From Ignavibacteriaceae bacterium (lineage in GTDB: Bacteria > Bacteroidota > Ignavibacteria > Ignavibacteriales > Ignavibacteriaceae), in NCBI GenBank assembly GCA_023229425.1, contig JALNZG010000013.1:14573-78572 (forward strand): a stretch of 64,000 nucleotides of DNA, given 5' to 3'. Positions 1 through 8,085 of this stretch are shown here, one piece after another. Made by a program: the position numbers and the translations under genes. The notes beneath the pieces were generated by a model that was not told the origin of the DNA, searched no databases, and worked only from the letters and a program-made list of their open reading frames with translations. Numbering within the stretch: the stretch's first letter is position 1; the number at the start of each line of letters is the position of its first letter.

Positions 1-950
1 TCTGCGTAAGCAAATTTCATTACAGAAACTAGTGCATGAATATAATTACTGCTGTTCCACTCATCTTTTTGGAAAGAAAAGTTCTCCAAAATATTCAACA
101 TCTGAACAAGCGCAATTCCACCGGAAGAAGATGGAGGCATGGAGACAATTTCAAATTCTTTATACTTCCCTTTTACAACTTCGCGTTCAACGGGTTTGTA
201 GTTTTCCAAATCTTCACGGGAAAAGTTTCCCCCTAACGTCTTCATCTGGTTAAGCAAAAGTTCTGCAACTTTTCCTTTGTAAAATCCGTCTCTGCCTAAA
301 TTCTTTATTTCAAGTAAAGTTTTTGCCAAGTCAGGCTGTATAAAAATATCTCCTTCTTTGTATGCGATTCCCTCTTTAGAAAATATTTTAATTGATGACG
401 GATATTTTTCAAATTCTTTTAGAGTAATTTCAAGAGATTTTGCATTTGATGCTGATAAAGGGAACCCATCTTCTGCAAGATTAATTGCAGGCTGAATAAC
501 CTCTGCAATCTTCATCGTTCCGTATTTTTCTAAAGCGTAAAGAAGTCCCGCAACACTCCCCGGAATTCCGGCGGATAAAACACCAGCTTGACTTAATTCA
601 GGTGAGAAGTTTCCATTCTTGTCTAAGTACATATCTCGGTAAGCAAGTGAAGCGGCGGTTTCACGGTAATCTATCGCTGTGTTCCTTCCATCGGGCAAAT
701 GGATGACCATATACCCGCCTCCACCGATGTTTCCGGCTACAGGATACGTTACCGCAAGCGCAAACCCCGTTGCAACGGCGGCATCAACTGCATTTCCTCC
801 TTTTTTCAGTATCTGTAAACCAACTTGCGCAGCAATCGGTTCTGCAGAAACCACCATTCCCCTTTTTCCATGCGCAGTATTTGCATGAAGCGAAAATGTG
901 ATGGTTATTAAAAAAGTTAAGAGAATAGTCGATTTAAAATAAATCAACAT
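1..950 (-). CDS. ggt: Gamma-glutamyltranspeptidase, N-terminal part (cut by window edge)
   Basis: The minus-strand frame from ATG at 950 is open to the left edge (about 316 codons). It begins with a Sec-type signal peptide (hydrophobic ILLTFLITITFSLHA) and continues with the signature of the gamma-glutamyltransferase large subunit: GMVVSAEPIAAQVGLQILKK, then GGNAVDAAVATGFALAVTYP, then a glycine run NIGGGGYMVIH. Further in, GIPGSVAGLLYALEKYG and MPPSSSGGIALVQML are also typical. The family is a periplasmic Ntn-hydrolase that transfers the gamma-glutamyl group of glutathione; the self-cleaving Thr that starts the small subunit lies beyond the edge and cannot be checked. GGAG sits five bases before the ATG. 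The start overlaps the end of the MCE gene by 17 bases, so the two are probably cotranscribed. Confidence 0.93.
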   Translation of the reverse strand, partial: MLIYFKSTILLTFLITITFSLHANTAHGKRGMVVSAEPIAAQVGLQILKKGGNAVDAAVATGFALAVTYPVAGNIGGGGYMVIHLPDGRNTAIDYRETAASLAYRDMYLDKNGNFSPELSQAGVLSAGIPGSVAGLLYALEKYGTMKIAEVIQPAINLAEDGFPLSASNAKSLEITLKEFEKYPSSIKIFSKEGIAYKEGDIFIQPDLAKTLLEIKNLGRDGFYKGKVAELLLNQMKTLGGNFSREDLENYKPVEREVVKGKYKEFEIVSMPPSSSGGIALVQMLNILENFSFQKDEWNSSNYIHALVSVMKFAYA

Positions 951-1836
951 TTACTCCTTCATTTTTTAATTGCTCGGTTAGTATTTTGATTAACTCCTTT
1001 ACGGTTTGCAGCGTTTCCTTCAAATCGGAAAATAATTTGTCGTCATAAAGAAGTTTACCGGCAGAATTTTTTTGATCTTTGGTTTCAACAACAAGGGCAT
1101 CAAGTTTTGAAATAAATGAATCGGTCTTCTTAACTAAAGCGGAGACATCAACAATGGTTGTGTGCAGGGATTCTTTATTCTTCGCAAAAAAATCTTTTGC
1201 TTCTGTGGTAAGCTGCACGCTGTTTGATGTTAAAAGTTTAATTTGATTCCGGTTCTCATTAATTACATTCTTCAATTGATCAGAAATTGCGACCAGGTTG
1301 GAAGCGGCTGTCTTTACATCTCTCTGAAGATTTTTATCTCCCAAATATTCATTTAAAGAGACCAGACTAACATTTACTTGCTTTAACATTTGCGGTAATT
1401 CATTTTCCAATTTTCCGATCATCACCATAACAGAAGGAACATCGGCGGAAAACGAGCCGGTTTGTACTTGATTAATGTCTAATTTTTCCTCTGCATTCCC
1501 CGGAAGAATTTCAACTTTTTTACCTCCCATTAAATCGAGCATCATTACCGAAAAAACGGCATTGTTTCGAAGATCAGTATCCGGATCTAAAGATACTTTC
1601 ACCATAACGAATTCATTCTTCATCATGATATCATCAACAAATCCTTTGCGCACACCGTTTACCGTAACATTATCGCCAACTTCAAGTCCCGCAACATTTT
1701 GAAATTTAACGGTTACTTTTGTCCGGTTTGAATTCAGTGAAAAATTCTTAGCCCAGCCGAGAATCCATATTAAAAGGAGGATGGCGGCAATAACAGTAAA
1801 CCCGACTTTAATATCAGTTTTTCTTTGATCTTTCAT
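934..1836 (-). CDS. MlaD/MCE-family lipid transport protein
   Basis: 300 residues. One N-terminal membrane anchor (about residues 12-28, VGFTVIAAILLLIWILGWA) is followed by an MCE domain (about 38-115) with VTVKFQNVAGLEVGDNVTVN and MGGKKVEILPG. The remaining 180 residues are predicted mostly helical and contain little else recognisable. MCE proteins bind lipid in the periplasm and work with an MlaE permease and MlaF ATPase to move phospholipids or other hydrophobic molecules between membranes. Neither partner is in the window, though they may lie elsewhere. The gene overlaps the preceding small membrane protein by 23 bases and the following ggt by 17, so it sits inside an operon. Family is clear; substrate is unknown. 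Confidence 0.88.
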   Translation of the reverse strand: MKDQRKTDIKVGFTVIAAILLLIWILGWAKNFSLNSNRTKVTVKFQNVAGLEVGDNVTVNGVRKGFVDDIMMKNEFVMVKVSLDPDTDLRNNAVFSVMMLDLMGGKKVEILPGNAEEKLDINQVQTGSFSADVPSVMVMIGKLENELPQMLKQVNVSLVSLNEYLGDKNLQRDVKTAASNLVAISDQLKNVINENRNQIKLLTSNSVQLTTEAKDFFAKNKESLHTTIVDVSALVKKTDSFISKLDALVVETKDQKNSAGKLLYDDKLFSDLKETLQTVKELIKILTEQLKNEGVNVDLF

Positions 1837-2194
1837 CTTTTAGTTTCGCTTCTATGATTACTTTAAAATTTTCTAAATCTTTTTGCGTTACTACACTATC
1901 ACCTATGAAAAATTCTATACTATCCAACACTTCGCTTACCGCATCCAAGTGAACTGTGTTTAAATCTTTCAAATTATTCGTAAAATAATTGATCTGTGCA
2001 AACAGTGAATCTTTTTCCGGCGTTTCTTTAACATGCTTAAATTGATCTTTGAGGTCTTTTGTAAAATACTTTATTGAGAAGTCTTTAACCGGCTTAACGA
2101 AGTAGTCATCTAATTTATTTGTAGCAATATAAAACACAACGGCAAAAAATATTGTTGATGCGATCAACGCTTTAATTAGACAACCGGATTTCAT
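1814..2194 (-). CDS. Small membrane-anchored protein of unknown function
   Basis: 126 residues, not recognised. Residues about 6-25 form a hydrophobic segment (LIKALIASTIFFAVVFYIA), giving either an uncleaved membrane anchor or a signal peptide. The rest is hydrophilic, lysine-rich and probably helical (KDLKDQFKHV, LDAVSEVLDSIEFFIGD). A Cys at residue 5 is too early and in the wrong context to be a normal lipobox. Its 3' end overlaps the start of the MlaD-like gene by 23 bases, which implies translational coupling and a possible accessory role in the same lipid-transport or envelope function; that link is inferred from position only. Confidence 0.7.
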   Translation of the reverse strand: MKSGCLIKALIASTIFFAVVFYIATNKLDDYFVKPVKDFSIKYFTKDLKDQFKHVKETPEKDSLFAQINYFTNNLKDLNTVHLDAVSEVLDSIEFFIGDSVVTQKDLENFKVIIEAKLKDERSKKN

Positions 2195-2264
2195 ATTAAT
2201 ATTTTATCATCATAGCGATTGATTGAAACCATAACGATTCAAACCCATCGCTAATTGCGGAGAG

Positions 2265-2294
2265 AAAAAACAAAGCAGTAGTAAAACTGCTTTG
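2265..2294 (-). terminator. Rho-independent terminator after ssb
   Basis: A perfect 9-bp stem, CAAAGCAGT at 2271-2279 paired with ACTGCTTTG at 2286-2294, encloses a 6-base loop. Read on the minus strand it is followed directly by a T6 tract (2265-2270). It lies 48 bases beyond the ssb stop, so it should end the ssb transcript and separate it from the small membrane protein/MlaD/ggt operon. Confidence 0.8.
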
Positions 2295-2341
2295 AAAGTA
2301 ACTAATAATTCCAAATGAACTACACCTATGCTTAATAAATC

Positions 2342-2758
2342 TTAGAACGGCAGATCCTCAGCGTCTCCTTCAGGAGCTATGCTCTCCCCTTCTGATTTCT
2401 GTGAAGTGGACGATGACGAAGAATCACCTCGTCCGTCTAAAGGAATAATTTTGTCAGATACAATCTTTGTGGAGTACTTTTTAATTCCGTCTTTATCGGT
2501 ATAACTATCTGTTTGGATTCTTCCTTCAACATAAACTTTAGAACCCTTTTTAAGCACTTCTTTAAAATAATCGGACAAATTCCACGAGACAATATTATGC
2601 CACGTTGTTTCGTTCACCCAATTACCATCTTTTCCTTTGTAACTGTTTTCTGTTGCAATTGAAAATGAAGTTACAGAAACATTAGAAGAAGTAACTCTTG
2701 TTTCGCTGTCTCTGCCAAGATTACCGATCAACATCACTTTGTTTAATGAGAACGCCAT
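2342..2758 (-). CDS. ssb: Single-stranded DNA-binding protein
   Basis: 138 residues. The N-terminal OB fold (about 1-105) shows LNKVMLIGNLGRDSETRVTS, FSIATENSY and TTWHNIVSW, all standard in bacterial SSB. A Ser-rich linker then leads to the acidic tip DAEDLPF, the protein-interaction tail that recruits replication and repair partners (usual form DDDIPF). It coats single-stranded DNA as a tetramer in replication, recombination and repair. The gene stands alone between the SPOR lipoprotein gene (46 bases upstream) and a strong terminator. Length and motifs fit a normal housekeeping copy. Confidence 0.96.
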   Translation of the reverse strand: MAFSLNKVMLIGNLGRDSETRVTSSNVSVTSFSIATENSYKGKDGNWVNETTWHNIVSWNLSDYFKEVLKKGSKVYVEGRIQTDSYTDKDGIKKYSTKIVSDKIIPLDGRGDSSSSSTSQKSEGESIAPEGDAEDLPF

Positions 2759-2804
2759 AAAACCTCCGAATTATTATTAATGAAATTTAAACAACTAGTT
2801 TTTT

Positions 2805-3227
2805 TTAAGGATTAGCTATTATGAAAGCGTCCTTAAAATCTTTCGTCTTCCATAATTCCTTTTTTACGGATTCAGCATCAGCTTTAGTTGCAAAAGGTGG
2901 AAGTTGAACAACATAAAGTTTAAACTCTTCCGAAAAAGAAATGATACTTTCTTTCGATAATTTCTTCTTAGCTAACGCTGCGCATTCATCAGCCCGTTCT
3001 TTAGTAGTAAATGCTCCTATTTGTACAACGAACTTTTTAACCGGTTCAGAAACCGGAATATCAGTTTTAACTCCAACCGGATTTACGGTTGAGTCAACAG
3101 CGGACGAATCAAAAATATATTCTTCTTTTTGAATTTCACCATCATCTTTTGTTTGTTCAGTTGTTGAAGAGCAGCCAATCATCAAAAAGAATGAAAATGA
3201 AGCCAGCAAAAGAAATATTTTACGCAT
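2805..3227 (-). CDS. SPOR-domain lipoprotein
   Basis: 140 residues. The N-terminus is a lipoprotein signal (MRKIFLLLASFSFFLMIGCS) with the probable lipidated Cys at residue 19. A short acidic linker leads to a C-terminal SPOR domain (about 64-138): KKFVVQIGAFTTKERADECA and FKLYVVQLPPFATKADAESV are the two repeats of the domain. SPOR domains bind denuded peptidoglycan glycan strands at division sites, so this is likely a periplasmic cell-wall or division factor. It lies just downstream of the terminator of the fadL/SGNH pair and upstream of ssb. Confidence 0.86.
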   Translation of the reverse strand: MRKIFLLLASFSFFLMIGCSSTTEQTKDDGEIQKEEYIFDSSAVDSTVNPVGVKTDIPVSEPVKKFVVQIGAFTTKERADECAALAKKKLSKESIISFSEEFKLYVVQLPPFATKADAESVKKELWKTKDFKDAFIIANP

Positions 3228-3240
3228 AACTTATCCTAAT

Positions 3241-3269
3241 AAAAAAGAAGGATGGCATTAAGCCATCCT
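3241..3269 (-). terminator. Rho-independent terminator of the FadL-like/SGNH operon
   Basis: AGGATGGC at 3249-3256 and GCCATCCT at 3262-3269 form a perfect 8-bp stem with a 5-base loop. On the minus strand the stem is followed by TC and T6 (3241-3246). It starts 16 bases after the stop codon of the SGNH hydrolase gene. Confidence 0.82.
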
Positions 3270-3284
3270 CTTGATGAACACTAA

Positions 3285-4763
3285 TTAATACAGTAAGTGA
3301 TCAAATGCACCAGCCGGATATTTTGGAATACCAAAATGGTCGAAGCTGATTCTCTTACCGAGAATAATGCTAGGAGTAATTGAAGCAACATCAACCTGTG
3401 GGATATTGCCGCCCCATTTTGTGTTAATCACTTTAATAAACTCATTTGCAATAATTGCATGAGCATGATTCGAAGGATGAACTCCATCTAAAGAGAAAAG
3501 TCCGCCGGAAATGTATCCAGTGGTAAATTTAATTCCACCGTAATACGTACCGCCGGTATAATCTTTTGCACGAATGGCATTAAAGAAAGAATTAACATTA
3601 ACAAAACCAAACCCACGATTTCTTGCAAGACTATCAATTGAAGTATTGAAATTTAACGTAGCAGTTTTTGCTGTTGTTATTTCGTCAGCATCCAAAGTTA
3701 ATGCGTCCGGAAATGGGTTTTGTGGGTGAAATCCGAAAGCTTTAGTAGTATCCAAGCCTGCAATTGAAGCAAGAACTGCAGCTAAGGGAAGCCCCTTTGA
3801 TGCGGCAATATAACGATACCAAGCACCTGTCGGTTGTCCTAAATAGCCTGTCCAACTTCCGGCAACAAGTGTTAAATCAACTTTTCCGGTTAGCAAGGAA
3901 ATGGAATCTGCATAAACTGTTGGATCAACGGTAGCAACACCATGTTTTACATAATAAAGTCCATTCGATCCAGCAGCTTTGTTAGCTGTCCAAGGAGCAC
4001 CCAATGCTAATTTAGGACCTACTGTATTGAAGAAAGGAATTGCAGTTACATCGGGTAGATTTGCAACTACTACTTTTGTGTTTAATGATTTTAAGCTGTC
4101 TGCTAAAAATCTATATAAGGCATCAAATGTTGCTGAAGCAGTTGGTGATGATGGAGAAGCTCCGCCGCTTGTTGCAAAACCGAGCACATCATTATTCCCT
4201 ATCCAAACAGTAAGTAATGTTGGGTTTAGCGCTTTCGCTTGTTTAAATTGGGAACCAATATTCAAAGCACTGTTTCTAAGAATAAGATCAAACATAGGAT
4301 TGGCAGGTCCACCAAATACTTTTGATCCACAATCTTGGGAATTGGTAGCATTTAAAACGTCGTATAATATAGCTCCTGGAACACCTAAGTTATTATACGG
4401 TGCTGCATATCCCAAATTAGTTGGAGCACCTACAGCGGGATTATTTGTAATTGTTGGAGTGCTTGTTGCGAAATTAAATGCTGTTAATTCCATTCTTCCA
4501 CCGGTACCAGGGTCAGAATAGATAGGCATTGCAAAAGATGAACCAACTTGCTTTGCAATAAGATTTCCGTAAGCATAGTTTTGAGCGCTTTCGTATAAAG
4601 CGCCTGATTGATATCCAGCAGTTATACTGTTACCTATAGTAACAAAACGATCATAGCTTGCAGTACCTGACGTTGGAGCAGTCAAATCGCTGCGGTCTTC
4701 GCAGCCAACGAAGATAAAGGTTATAAGGCTAAAACCAAAAAGGACATTTAATATTTTTTTCAT
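3285..4763 (-). CDS. SGNH/GDSL-family hydrolase lipoprotein
   Basis: 492 residues. The leader MKKILNVLFG...FIFVGC gives a lipoprotein with Cys21 as the likely lipid site. Block I of the SGNH family is FVTIGNSITAGYQSG, with the candidate nucleophile Ser46; block III is LTVWIGNNDVLGF; block V is DGVHPSNHAH with Asp426 and His429. All catalytic blocks are therefore present. These enzymes cleave ester or acyl groups on lipids or polysaccharides; the substrate here is not deducible. It follows the FadL-like gene by 20 bases on the same strand and ends at a terminator, which suggests a joint role in handling hydrophobic substrates at the cell surface. Confidence 0.87.
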   Translation of the reverse strand: MKKILNVLFGFSLITFIFVGCEDRSDLTAPTSGTASYDRFVTIGNSITAGYQSGALYESAQNYAYGNLIAKQVGSSFAMPIYSDPGTGGRMELTAFNFATSTPTITNNPAVGAPTNLGYAAPYNNLGVPGAILYDVLNATNSQDCGSKVFGGPANPMFDLILRNSALNIGSQFKQAKALNPTLLTVWIGNNDVLGFATSGGASPSSPTASATFDALYRFLADSLKSLNTKVVVANLPDVTAIPFFNTVGPKLALGAPWTANKAAGSNGLYYVKHGVATVDPTVYADSISLLTGKVDLTLVAGSWTGYLGQPTGAWYRYIAASKGLPLAAVLASIAGLDTTKAFGFHPQNPFPDALTLDADEITTAKTATLNFNTSIDSLARNRGFGFVNVNSFFNAIRAKDYTGGTYYGGIKFTTGYISGGLFSLDGVHPSNHAHAIIANEFIKVINTKWGGNIPQVDVASITPSIILGKRISFDHFGIPKYPAGAFDHLLY

Positions 4764-4783
4764 AGCTTCTATACCTCCAATGG

Positions 4784-6037
4784 TTATAAGTTATATGATA
4801 AACTGAGTGAAAACAAATTAGCTGTTGAATTATATGTTCCGTTAAAAGGTTCGAAACCATACGTAACACGGCTAACCATTGAATTAGAAATTGTTCTTTC
4901 AAAAAATCTTAAGAACATATAAGAAACATCAACCGACAAATTACTCATTACTTTATAACCTGCACCAATTGAGAATCCTAATCTGTCAGCATCCGGTAAG
5001 GTTCCATCAACAAATTGATCTTTTACAGGATTTTTGTCATACAATAAACCGGCGGAGAAATCAATATCACTACTGTATTTATAATTAGCTCCAAATCTAA
5101 TGGCATAATTATTTTCATAGAGACGTGGTGCTGCGCTTGAAGTATTGGATGAAGTGAAATTAACTTTTAATGTATCATAACTCGACCAACCAACCCATTG
5201 AAAGTCTGTTGATAAGAGTAATTTATCATTGTATTGATAAGATACACCAACTACTAATTGTTGAGGAGTCGTTAAACTCGCTGTAATATCTCCGTTTGGC
5301 AATGAAGAAGCCGCTAATGCAGATCCACCTGTAGATTTAGCTGTTCCGGTAAAATCAAATTTTACTTCACTTCTGTAGTTAACACCTATGTTAAGATCGC
5401 AATCCGTCTTGTACAATAAGCCGGCTGTAAATCCCATTGCAGAAGTTGCATCACCTTTCATATCTACATTAGCGATGGTTTCACCAAGATAGGCGGAAGG
5501 AATTTTAACATCTTTGTTAATTAATACGTTACCAAAGGCATATTGAAGACCTACACCAACCGATAAATTGTCATTTATCTTGTAAGCAATTACAGGATTA
5601 AGATTGAATGTTTCTACTGCAATCTCTAAACTTACAAATCTTCCGTCCCATGCAGACGGCCATTTAGTACCAAGACCAAAAGGATTGTTGAAACCCAAAC
5701 CTGCGTAGAGCTGATCAGTGATTTGGTAGGTAGCATAGAAATGGATAGGAGTAAATAACTGGCTTTCCATTTTGGTTTCATTAACTTTAGGACTGATCCC
5801 TCTGAAACTGGAACTTGGAGTAATTAACGTCGTCCCCATCATCAATTTAAAGCCGCTCATTTGTGTAATTCCTGCATTATTGAAATACAAGATTGAAGGA
5901 TCTAATGCGGCGGCAGTAAAAGCGCCTCCCATAGCCATCGCCCGTGCACCATGTTCATTGATTTGGAATCCACTTCCGAATGCCGTTGAGCAGAGAAGTA
6001 GAAATGCGCACAAAGCAGTATTGAGTTTTTGTTTCAC
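4784..6037 (-). CDS. OmpP1/FadL-family outer membrane transporter
   Basis: 417 residues. A signal peptide (to about residue 22, ending TAFGS) is followed by the family hallmark GFQINEHGARAMAMGGAFTA and the N-terminal hatch-like stretch with FNNAG. Alternating beta strands continue to an aromatic-containing C-terminus (FSLSLSYNL) as in outer membrane barrels. FadL-type proteins let long-chain fatty acids or aromatic hydrocarbons cross the outer membrane by lateral diffusion. The gene is 54 bases downstream of the biotin carrier gene and 20 bases before the SGNH hydrolase gene; the neighbourhood (biotin-dependent acyl-CoA carboxylase, hydrolase) is consistent with lipid uptake and use. Confidence 0.9.
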   Translation of the reverse strand: MKQKLNTALCAFLLLCSTAFGSGFQINEHGARAMAMGGAFTAAALDPSILYFNNAGITQMSGFKLMMGTTLITPSSSFRGISPKVNETKMESQLFTPIHFYATYQITDQLYAGLGFNNPFGLGTKWPSAWDGRFVSLEIAVETFNLNPVIAYKINDNLSVGVGLQYAFGNVLINKDVKIPSAYLGETIANVDMKGDATSAMGFTAGLLYKTDCDLNIGVNYRSEVKFDFTGTAKSTGGSALAASSLPNGDITASLTTPQQLVVGVSYQYNDKLLLSTDFQWVGWSSYDTLKVNFTSSNTSSAAPRLYENNYAIRFGANYKYSSDIDFSAGLLYDKNPVKDQFVDGTLPDADRLGFSIGAGYKVMSNLSVDVSYMFLRFFERTISNSMVSRVTYGFEPFNGTYNSTANLFSLSLSYNL

Positions 6038-6091
6038 GTAACCTCCTTATGGTTTAGTGTTTGATATGTAGTTATTAATATGATCAAATGT

Positions 6092-6592
6092 TTATTCGAT
6101 TCTAAAAAGTTTCGATCCTTTTTCAACAGGAGTATTTTCCCGCACATAGATTTTTTTCAGCAATCCACTATACGGTGAGGTCACTTCATTTTCCATTTTC
6201 ATGGCTTCAAGTATAAGCACTGGTTCGCCAATAACAATTTCTTCATTTTCCTTTTTTTGAATTTTCAACACCATTCCGGGCATCGGAGAAACAACATCCT
6301 CTTTATGATGGCTTTTTTCCGAATGAGCTAAAATAGTTTCAGCATTTTTTTCTAATTTTGTCTGAACCTTACATTCAAAATAATTCCCTTCGGTTAAAAT
6401 AGCAATATTATTTTTATCTTTTGCAACTTTTGTTATGTCGAAAGTTTTTTTATCAAGCCGGAGAAAATAGTGAAATTCATTCTCTTTAGAAAAATCATAA
6501 ACAAATTCTCTCCCGTCCACAATAACTTTTTCACTGTTCATAAACCGAATTACTTTTTCTCTGCCGTTAAGAGTTACGTAAACTTCATTCAT
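6092..6592 (-). CDS. Biotin carboxyl carrier subunit of an acyl-CoA carboxylase
   Basis: I place the start at ATG 6592 (166 residues), because this ATG overlaps the accC stop in the coupled form ATGAATGA; an in-frame ATG at 6628 would add 12 residues and a 44-base overlap. The C-terminal biotinyl domain (about 90-166) has SPMPGMVLKI and the biotinylation site LILEAMKMENEV, with the acceptor Lys at about residue 132. The N-terminal half (NEVYVTLNGREKVIRF onward) resembles the region before the biotinyl domain in propionyl/methylcrotonyl-CoA carboxylase alpha chains rather than E. coli AccB. It carries carboxybiotin from the biotin carboxylase to a carboxyltransferase, which is not in the window. 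Confidence 0.85.
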   Translation of the reverse strand: MNEVYVTLNGREKVIRFMNSEKVIVDGREFVYDFSKENEFHYFLRLDKKTFDITKVAKDKNNIAILTEGNYFECKVQTKLEKNAETILAHSEKSHHKEDVVSPMPGMVLKIQKKENEEIVIGEPVLILEAMKMENEVTSPYSGLLKKIYVRENTPVEKGSKLFRIE

Positions 6593-8078
6593 GCTGAAGA
6601 TCCGTCCATCTATTAGCAGCACAAACAACGTTAGTTACTTTATGATTATGCGGCTGTTGTTTTAGATAAGCAGAAAATATTGCAGCTACGTTTTCCAAGT
6701 CTTCATTATAAAAGTCTTCTCCTTTGTCGGAATTATCAATCTTGAAATCTTCTTCAATAAGATTGATCGAATATTCTCCGGTTTGAAATTTTTTATTTTG
6801 AAGAATACGCTTTAAAAAAGTAATATTTGTTTTTATTCCGGCAATAAGGTAATCGTTTAAAGCAATGTCCATCCTTTTAATAGCTTCACTTCTCTGTTTT
6901 TCCATTACCGATATTTTAGAAAGTAGAGGATCATAAAAACGGGATATTTCAGAACCGGTTTCTATTCCTCTATCAATGCGAATATTTGGTCCTGATGGAA
7001 GGCGGTGATATTCAACCGTTCCGGTAATTGGAAGAAAATTGTTCTCCGGATCTTCAGCATAAACCCGGCATTCAATTGCATGACCGAGAATTCGCAAATC
7101 ACTTTGAAGAAAACTTAACGGTTCTCCCGCTGCAATTTTTATTTGTTCTTTCACTAAATCAATCCCGGAAATAAATTCTGTGACGGGATGTTCTACTTGT
7201 AAACGCGTATTCATTTCAAGAAAGAAAAAGTTTTTATGTTTATCAACCAAGAATTCAATTGTTCCTGCACTATAATAGCCGCATGCTTTTGCAGCATTGA
7301 TAGCCGTAGCGGTTATACTTTGGCGTGTCTCCTCATCAATAAAAGAAGAAGGAGCTTCTTCAATTATTTTTTGGTGCCGCCGCTGAACAGAACATTCTCT
7401 TTCAAACAGATGACAATAATTCCCAAATTTATCTGCAATAATTTGTACTTCAATATGCTTGGGATGTTCAATTAATTTTTCAATGTAAATGGAATCATCA
7501 CCAAATGCTTTTAAAGCTTCACGTTGCGCGGAAGAAAATGCAGCTTCCAATTCATCTTCGGAAAAAACTCGTTTCATTCCTTTACCGCCACCACCGGCAC
7601 TAGCTTTTAAGAGAATGGGATAACGGATTTCATTAGCACTTATTTTTGCAGCATCTAATGAAACAATTATTTCTGTCGTGCCGGGAACAATTGGCACTCC
7701 ATTTCTTTTCATTAAATCTCTTGCTGATGTTTTACTTCCCATCATTTCTACCGAGCGAGACGATGGTCCGATAAAAACAATTCCGCTTTCTTCAACTTTT
7801 TTTATGAAAACAGCATTCTCGGATAAAAATCCGTAACCGGGATGAATAGCGTCTGCATTAATTTCTTTTGCAAGTTCAATGATTTTATTTTGATTAAGAT
7901 ATGATTCCGATGGGAGCGATTCACCAATAAAATGGGATTCATCCGCCAATCGAGCGTGCAGAGAATATTTATCAACCTCGGAATACATTGAAGCGGAAAT
8001 AATGCTAAGTTCTTTGCACGCCCGGATTATTCGGACGGCAATTTCTCCCCTATTTGCGATAAGAATTTTTTTGAACAT
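6585..8078 (-). CDS. accC: Biotin carboxylase subunit of an acyl-CoA carboxylase
   Basis: About 497 residues from ATG 8078 (FKKILIANRGEIAVRIIRAC, the canonical N-terminus); AGG lies six bases upstream and partly spans the mutS2 stop. An ATG at 8102 would add eight unsupported residues. The ATP-grasp core shows LLKASAGGGGKGMKRV, FERECSVQRRHQKIIEEAPS and LEMNTRLQVEHPVTE. It carboxylates biotin with ATP and bicarbonate. It is about 45 residues longer than E. coli AccC; the tail (GEYSINLIEEDF and after) looks like the linker of propionyl/methylcrotonyl-CoA carboxylase alpha chains, and the next gene supplies the missing biotinyl domain. It may therefore serve acetyl-, propionyl- or methylcrotonyl-CoA carboxylase. 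Confidence 0.9.
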   Translation of the reverse strand: MFKKILIANRGEIAVRIIRACKELSIISASMYSEVDKYSLHARLADESHFIGESLPSESYLNQNKIIELAKEINADAIHPGYGFLSENAVFIKKVEESGIVFIGPSSRSVEMMGSKTSARDLMKRNGVPIVPGTTEIIVSLDAAKISANEIRYPILLKASAGGGGKGMKRVFSEDELEAAFSSAQREALKAFGDDSIYIEKLIEHPKHIEVQIIADKFGNYCHLFERECSVQRRHQKIIEEAPSSFIDEETRQSITATAINAAKACGYYSAGTIEFLVDKHKNFFFLEMNTRLQVEHPVTEFISGIDLVKEQIKIAAGEPLSFLQSDLRILGHAIECRVYAEDPENNFLPITGTVEYHRLPSGPNIRIDRGIETGSEISRFYDPLLSKISVMEKQRSEAIKRMDIALNDYLIAGIKTNITFLKRILQNKKFQTGEYSINLIEEDFKIDNSDKGEDFYNEDLENVAAIFSAYLKQQPHNHKVTNVVCAANRWTDLQHE

Positions 8079-8085
8079 TTGCGAC

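Noticed and set aside
2100..2150. CTACAAATAAATT stretch resembling the shared promoter module
   Set aside because: It is inside the coding sequence of the small membrane protein (IATNKL) and lacks the TTTG/-7 spacing.
3979..4521. 180-codon open frame on the plus strand
   Set aside because: It is fully antisense to the SGNH hydrolase, whose catalytic blocks are intact; the antisense product has no recognisable feature.
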